Assembly (NCBI RefSeq): GCF_021917145.1
Contig: NC_061076.1
Span: 3,709,371 to 3,773,370 of the forward strand
DNA: 64,000 nucleotides
Reading direction: 5' to 3'
From: Hypomesus transpacificus
Taxonomy: Eukaryota > Chordata > Actinopteri > Osmeriformes > Osmeridae
The position numbers and the translations under genes were made by a program. Of the stretch, positions 41,808 to 61,591 are shown piece by piece (position 1 is the stretch's first letter; each line of letters opens with the position of its first letter). The notes beneath the pieces are model-generated. The model made no database searches. It had not been told where the DNA came from and was given only the letters and a program-made list of their open reading frames with translations.

Positions 41808-42147
41808 GTAAGCTGTATATGCTTGTGAAAAAGAAAATGTATAAACTATTGTACGAAAACTCCTAATATGTTGCCAATGTAGAAGTTAAATGTTCAACAG
41901 GTGTGGTGCGCGTAGTGAAAGCTAGGTATGGAAGCCGTGCGCAGCCGTAAAGCCTTCTGAATAACTGGTTGTTAAGAGCTATTGTTTATCCAAACAGTTA
42001 GGAGTTTATCCTAACAGATTAATTTATTTGAGTGTTGACTTGGTGTCCCTTAAGGCAAAGTCTCTGCCATTAACAGTAATTGTAAAATATTATTACACAA
42101 TGCAATTATGACATTCTTACTTCACCAAAACAATGTTATCGTTTCAG

Positions 42148-50319
<8,172 letters not shown>

Positions 50320-51715
50320 GGAGCCGTCTGCCTGCCCAGTGGTGTCCTTGTTTGTTTGTTTTGCTTTTCTTCACCACCCCAGGTAAACACCTGTGCAGGA
50401 CGTGACATGAGGTAGAATCTGTGTGCTCGATTTCCATCTTGTTTCATCTGAGTTGGGAAAATGAACTCTTTACTTTTGTCCTGTTTTTATGAATAATACC
50501 CAAAGATGGGATCAAGAGGTGGATGAAATGAGGATTTTTAATTGGCTCCTATGATGAGGTGGGTTTTGTCTCTTGCCTGCTAGTTATTCCACAGGAGGGC
50601 AGCCTGTCTGTTGAACCATATCAGGTATAGCTGTAACTATGCAATTGTTTCCATAAGTTTATTCAAGGGTGTCGTGATCCTGATTCTGCATCACAGTAGC
50701 TGTGAATGAGCTCTCTGGCCACTGAAGTATGTAGTCCTCTCTGATTCATGTCTGTTTCAAAGAAAGGCTGATTAATGTGAGACTTCAGGAGGGAGCCTAG
50801 CAAGCAGGCGATGGCTGGGACTGACACTTCTGGGACTGTCTCTTGCATTTGCTTGTTTGAACTATTTGCTCAGCAGTTCTCTGTTGGATTCCCCAACGAA
50901 CGGAAGAATTCTTTCAAAGACATGCTGGCTTTGGAGCGAGCACTTCAAACTGTAGACTTTGACGCTTTGAAATCCTTTGTATCTAACATGCAATGGACAA
51001 ATTGGGGGATAAGCCAAGCTCCCACCAACTGGAAGGTTATGGTATTCTCATTAATTTTCTCAGCATGCAATAGAGTGTATAATCAAGCTGACTCACACAA
51101 TGGTTCAACAGCCTTTAAAACAATCCTAAATGTATGCAACATCTGCATTATTGTAAATACTTTCTATAATAACTTTTGTCTGATATTTCAGTTTATTGAG
51201 GTGGAAAGTTGTACAGAAATTACTTGCATGATTCAGTTATATTATTAGCAGCTGTTTAAGTTAAAACTTTTGATATTTATGTAAATGCATGGTATTCCAG
51301 TAGTATTGTTTGTGTAATTTCCACAAGCCAGATTTATATAGAGCACTGTTGGTTTATGATTTGTTAATTCTATTTTTGTTTCAAGGCAAACAGCTGTATA
51401 GTATATACTGTACCAGATATGGTGCATAGAGGAACATAACCCACTAGATGTGGGCTCAGATAATAATTGTACTTTTTTATTAGCTGTTTGGAGACATGGG
51501 ATCATTTTCTCACTGATGCCCTCATGTGCCAATGATTGCTGCCTTACAGGGAAAACAGACCGAGGTGGGTACCAAGTGACCCTTCCGTTGTAAGGTTATT
51601 ATGAAGCTATGTTGACTGCTAGATTTGTATGTGTTTGCAGATTACATTTTAATGTGTCCTTTTTCCTTGTGACATTTTGCACCCATGTCAAAATAAACAA
51701 TTGAGATTCATAGCT
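50320..51715 (+). other. tmem184a: tmem184a 3' UTR
   Basis: Non-coding sequence following the stop. The 145-aa plus frame at 50811-51248 lies within it and has no family resemblance. Confidence 0.6.
51692..51697 (+). terminator. tmem184a: tmem184a poly(A) signal
   Basis: AATAAA 1.37 kb after the stop, followed within 70 bp by a GT-rich stretch (TTTGTGTGTGAG near 51760). Confidence 0.6.
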
Positions 51716-54700
51716 TTATGGTCAAAGAAGCACCTATATAAACTGGAGGGTTATAGGATTTGTGTGTGAGTCCTATTGGTAGCATTCAGTTTAACAGTAT
51801 AAGGATTAATGAGAAATATTATTCTTAGCTGAATTTTTTATTTATGAGAAAGACTTATTTAAAAGTACAAAAACAGACACAGCAGACCTATTTACAGGAA
51901 TAATTTACCTCCTTATTGTCAATGAGAACTGAAATAACATTGTATTTATACATAAGGGTAGTTCATTGAGAAAATATGTAAATATATGAATGTAAATTAA
52001 AATAATTTAGATGTTGAAAATAAAACACAGAAAATCAAATAAATACTGAAGTTAAAACAACATACATATGAGCAAATTAACGAGCAGAGTAAAGACGTGA
52101 GGAAGGGTAGCGGCTTCAGAGTTTTGGCCTGTAGATTGTGTTTTGCTAGTCTACATAAGTGAAAATCCCATTCATATTGACAGTCAACAATATAACTTAT
52201 TCCTTAGATAACTAACCAGAACATGGCAGAAGATACAAGACAGCGACTGGTAGTTTAATAACTAATGTAGGATGCTGGATCAGTTTCACCAACCACCTTA
52301 CGGGTTCACTCTTAACATGACACGTACAAAGTAACATTTTGGAGCAGCATACTTCATATGTCTTAGAGCTTTAAAAATGTTTTAACAGTAAGGGTGGAAA
52401 ATGTATTTTGTGCGTAAAACTTTAGCGTTTTAGAAGTTAAAGTATATAAGGTTTGCTTAAAACATAGATACACTAAGGGTAGGCTATTTATATAATAATC
52501 CTAACTTATCTGTCTATAAGGCCTCCTACAGGGGAAAAAACTAACAAACCTAAAGTAATTAAGTAGTACCCACGTAGTAATTAAAACATCCACCAATGTC
52601 TTTATCATTGCATTGTAATTGGCATTAGAAAAATTGGCAACAGCCCATGTTAGAAATGTACTGCTGTTAGAGTGCCTTGTCCCTATAAATAGACATGATT
52701 GTAAATGTATAGTCCCAACAAGTAAGATAATATTTGCTATCTCTTACTGTAAATAAAGTTACAGTATGATACATAGATGAATTAGCCACTACTGAATTCT
52801 CCATTTTCTTTATATGCAATGGGAGGCGTTTTAAAATGAAAAAATACAAATCAAAATGTAATATCCAAATTGATTTGAAACGTGTCACCAAGAATTGATC
52901 ATGTCCCTCCTTTTCACAACACACAAACTACCACCAGAGGTCACCAAACAGCTAGTAAAGGGGCCAATCGTTGTCTAATTCAAGTGTTTTTGTCACCCAT
53001 TACTAATAGATTACTGACTAACCTGATTCTCACGGAAAACCATAATCTGGTCCCAAATTATAAAATCATGATTATAAAGTGACCAGAACTGATTCATGAT
53101 ATGTAGGTGAAACATTACCATCCCACTGCAGTATCTACATATACCTTTAAAAGTTATTACAGGATCACACCACTCCCAGGTATTGAATGTCCCAATAATA
53201 AAGACACACATGTAGAAAATACACACGTGCTATATATCTATATACACACACAAACATATATACATACAGTAAAACTAAATATGAGGAAATAACAGGTGAA
53301 TCAACATACGTTATAAATGGGCTGAAAATACAAAATGAGAATGATAAGAGCACAGCAATGGCCCTGCTTGAAAACTCTGAGGGCCATACAGCAGCAAAGT
53401 CACCTCTTAGTGCTCTTTGCAGCTAAGAAACAGGGTAAGAACAGTCATATTCTCTTAAATAAGAGAAAATCCTGACACCAGAAACTTTCATCCCAAATAA
53501 AACTGAAACTGACTAAATTTAAAACGGCAGTTTAAATTTTAAAACTGCCGGTTCAACTGAACAAACAGTACATTTGGAGAAAGGAGAGTCACTGGATTTG
53601 GTCATGACCTCTCCTTGTGTCTGTGTTTGAGGACAGGATTTTTCTTTTCTAAGAGTCTGTGTCAAAGGTTATGTTCAAGGTATACTGTTTCAGAGTTGCC
53701 AACACCGGCAGCAGCACATTCTATTAACCTAATAGAAGGAATGATTTCTAAGGACGGATTCTCTTGTAAAGTTACAAAGGAGGCAGTTGACCGGTTCATT
53801 TTTCCTTCTGTTACACTGAAATTAATATAGAGATTTAAGTCTTACTCTGTAATATACAGGAAATAAGTGAATTGCATTTCATTAGTCAGGACAGCTCACA
53901 TTATCACTTGATCCAATATGGATTACCCAACATGAAATGACATGTAGAAGGTGGTTTAGAGGCAAAAGATCATAGATAAGTGCTTGACATCGCAATAGAA
54001 CATCATAAATGTGCCTTTGTTGGCAAAAGTAATAAACTAAACACACCTTAAGCAATGAAAGGTTTGACCACTAAATATGATCCACACACCATATTATAAA
54101 ACCATCCCCCATTCCTACTCTAACACTAGAATGGGTGGTATCCCCCTATCAAAAGCTTGAGGTGTCCTTAGATTTCTGATTTCTTTTTCGAAGTTGCATG
54201 GGTCCAGCAGCACAGAAAGTGCTTTCTGTTACCTTTATACTGTGTCTTGACAGTTTCACAATAAGTGCTATTTATTAAACAGCAATGTTTGTCAAGTTTT
54301 CAAAAATGTAATGGACTGACTTCCCCCGTATGTTAGCTTTACTTTCTCATAACTTTGAGAAGGAAGTTTATGTACTGTATTCAAGACATGCATTCTGAAT
54401 CTTAATAAACAAACCAAAACAAAAAGGTTCTTCTGGCCCTGGACATGGACCATCCAACCTGCCTTGGTCAAAAATTAAATATGAACAAGCTTTATATAAA
54501 ATCGCAACTGAAAAAGGAAATATCAAAGAGTGTAACAAACGAAAATATTACAGAGATCACTTATAGATCACTTTAAGGCAAATGCTTCAATGGCTCAATT
54601 TACACTGAGACATGGTAAATATTGTGCTTTTACATATAGAACAAGTGTTGTCAGGCTTAGATTGGCATTTGTTTGCATAAATAGCTCTATTTTACTGTAT

Positions 54701-55082
54701 TACAATGATTATATATTACTTTAATTTCTGATGCAAATCCTAGATACCACAGGCATCAGTTGTCTCAGACCAGTGCTGCCATGACTGGATTTATCAAGTA
54801 CTCAATCTCACTGCCGTAAGAGCTCATCTCTGCTGTCGTTCAGTCATGGAGGGAGGGGTCAGCTCTGCCGGTGCTGGGGGGGTTGTAGCACAGTGCAACA
54901 GACAATGTTGATTATGTGATAGAAAGAAAGTGATGAATGCAGCATAATGTTATCACACATAGCAAGCCACCCCACCTCATTTCCCCCGTCCTTTTACTGA
55001 GCTTCCTCTCAGCATGGAGACGGGGTGGGTTAGGGCTGGGTCAGAACCTGCCAGAACCAGGAAGAGACCAGTCCTATTGGCA
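51716..55082. other. Convergent region between tmem184a and mafk; mafk 3' UTR
   Basis: The part nearest 55082 must be mafk 3' UTR, transcribed leftwards. Its end is unclear because the region is AT-rich; one candidate signal on the minus strand is AATAAA at 54271-54276 (TTTATT on plus). A short CA/TA microsatellite lies at about 53229-53272. No coding frame is recognised. Confidence 0.4.
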
Positions 55083-55517
55083 CTAGGAGGGAGTTGAGAA
55101 GGGGGCTGGGTTGGAGCCGTGCTTTGTCGACTTGACAATGGTGATGACGCTGGTGGTGGCCACCTTGCCGGGGGAGAGGGGTCCTCGGGTGACAGTCCGG
55201 GCGAAACACTGCAAGGCCTCGTACTTGGAGCGCAAGGCGTCTAGCTCCAGCCGCATGCTGGCGTTTTCGCGGGCCAGTTTGTCCACCTCCTGCTGCAGCT
55301 CTGTCTTTTGTCTTTCAAGCTCCTCCTTCTGGGTGACACGTTTAATGCGACAGCTGGCGGCGTAGCCCCGGTTTTTGAGGGTCCGTCGCCGCTGCTTTAG
55401 CCTCACCACATCCTCCTTGGTCAGCCCCCGCAGGTGCTGGTTGAGCTCACGCACTGACATGGCCACCAGTTCGTCGTCACTGAGCGCCGTGGCATTCTCG
55501 CCTGCCTCCTTCTTAAC
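55083..55517 (-). CDS. mafk: mafk coding exon 2 (residues 13-156)
   Basis: Starts [16 protein letters not shown] after the acceptor GTGCTGCAG and ends ...PFSTPS with TAG at 55085-55083. The open frame extends upstream into the intron, which is not coding. Confidence 0.95.
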   Translation of the reverse strand, partial: VKKEAGENATALSDDELVAMSVRELNQHLRGLTKEDVVRLKQRRRTLKNRGYAASCRIKRVTQKEELERQKTELQQEVDKLARENASMRLELDALRSKYEALQCFARTVTRGPLSPGKVATTSVITIVKSTKHGSNPAPFSTPS

Positions 55518-55659
55518 CTGCAGCACAGGCACAAGGAATAAGACACTGACACTGCTGTACAACACACAATACTCTGATAGACCATTTACATTAAAGGCAA
55601 ATTCTTCTTTGGTCACACCTTACCTTTAGTGCTTTGCTTGCTTTAAAAAGAGTCATCAT
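55083..55659 (-). CDS. mafk: Small Maf transcription factor MafK (mafk), complete
   Basis: Two coding exons on the minus strand (55659-55624 and 55517-55083) separated by a 106-bp intron (AAG|GTAAGG ... GTGCTGCAG|GTT) give 156 aa, the usual MafK length. Small Mafs are nuclear bZIP proteins without a transactivation domain; they dimerise with CNC factors (NFE2, NRF1, NRF2, BACH) or themselves on Maf recognition elements. Visible parts: the extended homology region (about 25-50, [20 protein letters not shown]), basic region with NRGYAASCR at 61-69, leucine zipper from about 76, and the MafK-type tail [14 protein letters not shown]. The first 12 residues, [12 protein letters not shown], differ from the usual MTTNPKPNKALK but keep length and the KALK end. 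Its neighbour tmem184a is convergent and ints1 divergent. Confidence 0.95.
55624..55659 (-). CDS. mafk: mafk coding exon 1 (residues 1-12)
   Basis: ATGATGACTCTTTTTAAAGC reads MMTLFK and continues ASKALK, ending AAG|GTAAGG in phase 0. A GCATGCAG acceptor ends at 55663, three bases before the first ATG. Two consecutive ATGs are possible; using the first gives 156 aa, the family length. Confidence 0.75.
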
Positions 55660-58600
55660 ACCCTGCATGCATACAAATGACCAGGCTCCCACAAAATTTA
55701 GACTATAAAAAAAAAGAGAAAAACAAATTAGATATTTTACAATTGAATCAACATATTTACTTCAAATAGAAATCCTAAATGGTGTAGAATTGACATTGGT
55801 GACATTAGAGAAGCAAAGAGTCACTTTCCTTCTCCAAAAAACCTACAGAATAAATACCAAAACAACATTCCAGAGTTACGTCACTGTACCATGCTCTGGA
55901 AATATTAAAAACAGTCACCACCAGCAGAGGTCAGTATATTGCTGGGAGATGCTTGGATGAACTCTTGGGCAACCCTGTTTACGTGCTGAGTGAGGCGAGC
56001 CGTAACAATGTAGTTCACTAGACCGTAGCAAGACGGCAAAAATAGAAACAGGTCAGCTCTCCCCACACAGCTTTTGATCTCTCTGCTTAGACACTCTGCT
56101 GGGGCTATTTTTATGAAAGCAGTTTTTAGAAAGCCATATCTGTTCACTACAGTGAAATGCATGCCTTTTGAGACTGCCATATGGTCCAAAAAAAGAGACA
56201 CTGCTGTGAACTGGTGAAAAGACAAAAACAGTCCCCAAGGCTCCATTTTAGGCCCCATCCAACAGCCTGATTGTGAGTGCACTGCTCTGTAGTCGACTGC
56301 TGCCATGGAAACGCCCTGCAACTGGGCGTGGGAGTGCAAGTCACATGGTCTGCCAAAGGGTAAACAAGCCTCATTCATAAGCCCGCCATAACCTACACAT
56401 GGTAGAAATTACAAGAGCCGATCCAGTCTGAACCACTTGGTGAATATAATGAACAAACTGTGTAGTTAGTGCATTACAGGTGCAAACCCGACATGTTTTC
56501 ACTATAACAATTATCTGCCTCTTACTTCTGAGCACACAAACTATATATTTTTCTGATATACAATAGCCCAGTTCTTAGAAATTACCCATCAGCAGAAAAA
56601 CGTGCTCTACTCACAAGCATTAGCTTGCATTTAAGGTTATACTGAACTTTACAGTCTAGCAGATACGCATGTGGAAAATTCCTGTAGATAGGATGTCACA
56701 GAGGCATAGTTTCCCTTACAGTCACAAGTGTATTTTTGCTTAGAGACAATGTACTCTATCAGGTTTAGGCCTGTGTCTGGTTGGTTGGATCTTATTACAC
56801 TGGGCTTTCCTAAGCTGCTCCATGCCCTTATTTAACTCTGCTGGTTATATTTAGCCCAACGTGCTGACACAAAATTCTGCTAACTAAACAATTTAAGTGA
56901 ACTGGTGATAAGTGATACCCCATTAAGGGGCAACATATTCTCCAAAGCCCATTGGGCTGCACTATCTCCAGCAAGAAACCAGTGGGTGCGGTTGTGTTGG
57001 AATATCGGCGCTTTCTAAACGTCCCTAAAATAAACACTGCCTCGTAGCAGGTTCTGATAGCTTTAACTGGAGTTCACTCATGTTTGAGATATCTAAACAT
57101 ATATTAATGCAGGTATATGCAACCTAACAATAAAGGACGTTGTGTTTTGGTAAACCACGTACAAGAATATTGAGCAGAAAAGAATCGCATAATGCAACGA
57201 AAGACAGAAAAACATGAAGAAAGTTGGCTTGCACTATTGCATCACAGGGAAACCCTGGGTGTACTCCTTGTAAGAATCACGGTAGTGAGGTGGAAATACA
57301 GAGGGGCCACAATTTTCTGAGCTCAGAGGCCACGTTGTTTCCTTGAAATTCTTTCTTAATGTGCTCTCTGGTTTTAGAAATGCTAGTCTGATGGACTCTC
57401 AAGGTCCATCTGGCTTTCTTCAGTGAGAAAAGGCAGAGCTGGGACAGGGCTCAAGCTCTGTTTTACAGTTTTCTGTTCCTGGAAGTCACAAACTATTTCA
57501 GGTTCAGTTATACTTATGAAAAGGTACAATGGTAGTTTTTCAGGATGTATCTGCAACACTGATACTCCTATAAACATTGTCTTGGAGAAACCATAGAAGG
57601 TGGGTGAAGTGTGGATAACTGAACCACATTCCTGACTAAACACACACACAGAGAGAAAGGAAAGGGGCCCCTCTTCTCATTTGGGCAGATAAATGCGTTC
57701 AGACTATGTACTGGTAATGGAACTCAAGTCTACAGTCCCAGTTGTAAAACCATTGATCTAAACTACAAAATCTCTGGAATTCAGATGCTTCTCATGTCCC
57801 CTACTAGCTCACATGTAATGACTTAAGAGTGATAAAGCATAAAGAGAGAGAGCACTATGGAGTTCATGACTTCTTATACTATGGTATGTGGGGGGAAAAC
57901 GCAAGAAAAATAAACTATTTGCTGGCAAGAGGAGAGGGATGATTTCATCCTCTTGTTACCTTAGGTTACACAGTACATAACATGAAGGGGTTTCATGCTG
58001 TTTTAGGTTTGGGATAACTAAACAGAATGCACATTTATTAGCTATTCAACTATTTTTGAACGTCTGTTATGTGATTTTCACATATAACTGCCACTTTTTG
58101 TTGTCATCGACTCAAATTCAAGCCTGTGCTTCATTTACAACAGGTAATGCTTTGGCCCCAACCTTTCACCAAGACAAAAAAAAAGATCAAAGACCTAAGT
58201 TCTTGTGTTCCGGTAATATATGGAGTGTTGTCTTGTGCTTGCTGTTTGTTTTCCCTCTCTTTTCTTCTCCATTGGAGTGTGGGTTCAGCAGTGAGCAGCT
58301 CTACTCTGCTTCTCCCCTCCACGCCCCACTTCTACGTTCCTCTGGCAAGATGGAAGCTTCCTTTTCCTAAGATTGTGTCCCCTGTTCTCAGGGTGTAGGA
58401 GACATCCCGCTACAGACTGGGGCGCCCTTAGCTCTCTCTCCAGCACAGCACATTTGGTGGGATATTATGTAAAGGAAATGGAGAGCATAACTGTGCTGTG
58501 AGTCATGCTGTTTACTGGTAAAAATGAGGACAGGCAGTAGGGAATCACACCCTCCCGAAACTGACGTTTCCTGGAAAATCCCGTTGTTTCGCAGGGAGGA

Positions 58601-59493
58601 AGGAAAAGTACAGGGAAACTTGGAAACAACTGGCATGACTGCAGGAACATTCAGCGGAAAGGGAGGAGAGGTAGCAAGATATCTGAGCGAAGCGACTTTC
58701 CAACTTGAGACTCAGGGATTTGAAGGAATGTTAAGAATTTAACATTTAAAAAAGAAAACAAAGACAATCCTGTCCTAATTTCACCTTGCGGAAGCCATGA
58801 CATAGAACAGAAGGAACAATCATCCATAAGAATACCAGTGCAGTGAAAGTACAATTGATCATGTTTTCCATTTCCTAAGACTGGGTGTGGGATTAGTTTA
58901 TGCAAGAGACTTGAGATGACATCAGCAAGAAAAATCTTTACGCACATTAATCCAACCCTGCCACTCTATTAAGTCGATAATAGTTTTATTCCGTCTGAGT
59001 AACTCTTATTTCGATAATACCACCTCTGATTAAAACAATACATTTTTCTTTCTTACTGTACACCCGTTAATACTATAATCACCAAATCAGGAAAAACAAG
59101 AAACTTTCCTTTCCAGATGATTCCTCCAGACCCCAGACCACAGAGTGGTGTAAACTCTGGTCTGGAACCAGGAATTCTTACTGAGAAGCAGGAATGGGCA
59201 GAGAGCATATCACTGTGGGTGGCAAATGTATACCTCATGCAGTGTAAACCTGTTTGAACTGATTTTTGACTCAACATGCAATATATTGTGTACAGACTAG
59301 TATGTCTGTCATGTGTTTGAAAAATGCTTATGACTCATATCTTGGGAAAAGTGCTTCATAATAACTTTAATGTGAAGCCCAATCCTGAATTTCAAATAAA
59401 TTCAATAAGTTCCAATTTGTGGGTATGAACACTATCAATTTTGTTTTCCAGTAAAAAAAGGATGTTACACATGATGAAACCATCAATTGTGCT

Positions 59494-59749
59494 CCTTGAG
59501 TCATAGGCTGAAATCCCGGGGGGGACACGGCCCCCCCATCCTGGGAAACATGTGATTTGTCCCCCCCCAATAAATCACTGTAAACATAAGGAAATGTCAA
59601 TAATATTGATAATATATATGTAACATATTACAATGTAGGCTATGTGTAACAACAGTAATAGTGGTGTCTTCCTCAGGAATTACTCTGGATAAAATGTCAA
59701 TTGTCCCCCCAAAATGTATAGCAGATTTTTGCCACTGCCTTGAGTCATA
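59494..59749. mobile_element. 232-bp insertion flanked by 12-bp target duplications
   Basis: CCTTGAGTCATA occurs exactly at 59494-59505 and 59738-59749, bracketing 59506-59737. The insert has GGGGGGGACAC facing a C7 run (a short hairpin) and two direct TGTCCCCCC blocks at about 59559 and 59703. There are no obvious terminal inverted repeats or poly(A) tail. The long duplication favours a non-LTR/SINE-like mechanism over hAT (8 bp) or Tc1 (TA). Family not identified. Confidence 0.65.
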
Positions 59750-60096
59750 CCTTCCCTAATCATAGCTTTTCATTTTCAAAACACAGAAGAAAAAAAGAAA
59801 AGAAGAAAAATAAAACATGCAAGTCCCCTTGTCTATGAATTGAACGGATTTCTCTTAATCCCATCCTGAGAAATATAACCAGATTATTATTCACTGCATT
59901 AAGAAAAGGCTGAGAAGGCATATTGTGTAAGTAAATGGAATCTAGCTTCCTTCTCACTTTGACATCATCACATCAGTCACTGAGCCACGCGTTATCCCCA
60001 TGACAGTGCAATACACACACTCCTCCTGCATTTCTAAAAGTAGAGATCCAGCACAATTGGATGTAGGAGGTCTTAACCACAGATACCTCATCAATA

Positions 60097-60106
60097 ATGA
60101 CTCAGC
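60097..60106. promoter_or_regulatory. ARE/MARE-like element in mafk intron 1
   Basis: ATGACTCAGC matches the antioxidant-response core RTGACNNNGC and one arm plus core of a T-type Maf recognition element, TGACTCAGC(A), with C in the last position. Confidence 0.4.
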
Positions 60107-61336
60107 CAGCCCCTCGGGCAAGGTCTTGGGCCCTTTATGGAATGTTTATTTTTTAAGTAAGTAAGTGAGATTGTATCATATTTTCCATCAAAATCACAAT
60201 GCCCTTAAAGGTAAAAAGGTCCTGAGTCCAGACATAGAAATTGTGTAAACTAAATATACAATTATATTGTTAACGTCTTATTTATTTTTACTATGGGGGA
60301 GGCACAATTTGGCCAAGCATACCCAGCAACAAGCTTTTTTTGACGTTCAAATGATTGCATTCACTGTAGGTCTGGAAGTAGATTCGATTTCATCTTGGAT
60401 GATGTGTTATACTGTGACAGCAAAGTGCTTTTGCTGAGCCAGGGCCACTGCAAGACACTGTACTGTCATATTAAGCAGTTGGGAGAGTTAAACAAAACAA
60501 CACTGAGTTCATATCAAGTAGGATAATCAAATGTCATGCAATTTACTGTCTGGTGATACTAGCAAAATATACGAATGCAGCTACGAAAATAAAATAGCTA
60601 CGGACAATGAAGCTGACAGATGTTTACAGTTCAGGTGTACAAGAAAACCGTATTGTATAAACACGTCACCGTCTCTTTAGTGGACACAGATTTAACGCGT
60701 CGAAGAAAAAACTGCTGAATTGTAGCCTTGTCTAGGGCGATGCTGTTTTGTCCCTTTGAAGCGGCACTTTTTGCGGCCCCTTTTTGAATTATCCTGGTGG
60801 TCTATCCTGACATCTTGCCCTTTGTCCTAGAACTCTAAATTATAGACCACGTGTTATTTTATACGTAGTAGGATACTATGAAAACTTCTAACCTACGTTG
60901 GGGGATTGTCAACAATTGGTTATGATATCAAAGTTTTGAAAGTTTATAGCCCAACATAGTTAAAATACCTAATGTAGCCTTTAAATCAGAAGACAAATTG
61001 ACGGAGTATATAGTATTTGGCAAATTATGATAGAGTTTAAACCATTAGGCATATTTTAAAATATAGCTTAACTAAATTAACTGGCTTTTGGCATAGCAAA
61101 GTCTTCCCTGGCACGTGTCTAAAATAAATCCTTAATTCTAAATAATCTTCAAGCTTCACTATTAAATGGTATTTTAAACGTTGTAATGAAACAATCTAAA
61201 AACATGTTTTACGTTTGAATTAAGAAGTCTCACACGCGTACCCTACAATCTGTCACGTAACATCAGCAATTTAGATAGGAATGTCGACATATCTTCCCAG
61301 GAAAAAAAAACTTCCCAGAAAAAAATATTTCCTCAC

Positions 61337-61530
61337 CTTGTGAGCGCGGATATTCTTCCAAGGATGCGTACAACTTTAGAAGTTGCTTTCCAATAGTGGT
61401 TTGAAGTTACTTGTCGCGAATTATCAAATGTGTCCAGCAGTCGGACTGCAATGTATCCCCCTTCTGAATTAACTACAAAACAACAACAATGTAACAACAT
61501 TCCACGCTTTGCTTCCGACAGCATTCACGT
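61337..61530 (-). other. mafk: mafk non-coding first exon
   Basis: On the minus strand CGCTCACAAG|GTGAGG is a strong donor, exon ending at 61337. The exon's 5' boundary is approximate; the sequence to about 61.55 kb is relatively CpG-containing. The 63-aa frame across the donor is not credible as protein. Confidence 0.5.
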
Positions 61531-61576
61531 CACCAATTCCTCGTGACCGCCCCCTCCATTCATGAAAATAACTTTC

Positions 61577-61591
61577 TGCTGACGTGAGTCA
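61577..61591 (-). promoter_or_regulatory. Compound CRE/AP-1/MARE-like site at mafk promoter
   Basis: TGCTGACGTGAGTCA (plus strand) combines a Maf half-site with CRE-like centre (TGCTGACGT, as in a C-type MARE) overlapping a perfect AP-1 core TGAGTCA. It lies just upstream of the predicted mafk first exon. Confidence 0.45.

Larger units (their letters stand above)
55663..61336 (-). other. mafk: mafk intron 1 (5.7 kb)
   Basis: Runs between the non-coding exon ending at 61337 and the first coding exon. It contains a 157-codon minus frame (55905-56378) without family resemblance, an RFX/X-box-like GCTGCCATGGAAAC at 56299-56312, a 232-bp inserted repeat at 59506-59737, and six TGA(G/C)TCA motifs between 58.5 and 60.1 kb (listed separately). 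Confidence 0.7.

Noticed and set aside
42133..42147. Upstream in-frame ATG extending the tmem184a first coding exon
   Set aside because: It is part of the intron: the sequence ATGTTATCGTTTCAG is the polypyrimidine/acceptor region directly before the true start at 42148.
50811..51248. 145-aa plus frame
   Set aside because: Lies in the tmem184a 3' UTR ahead of its poly(A) signal and has no recognisable domain.
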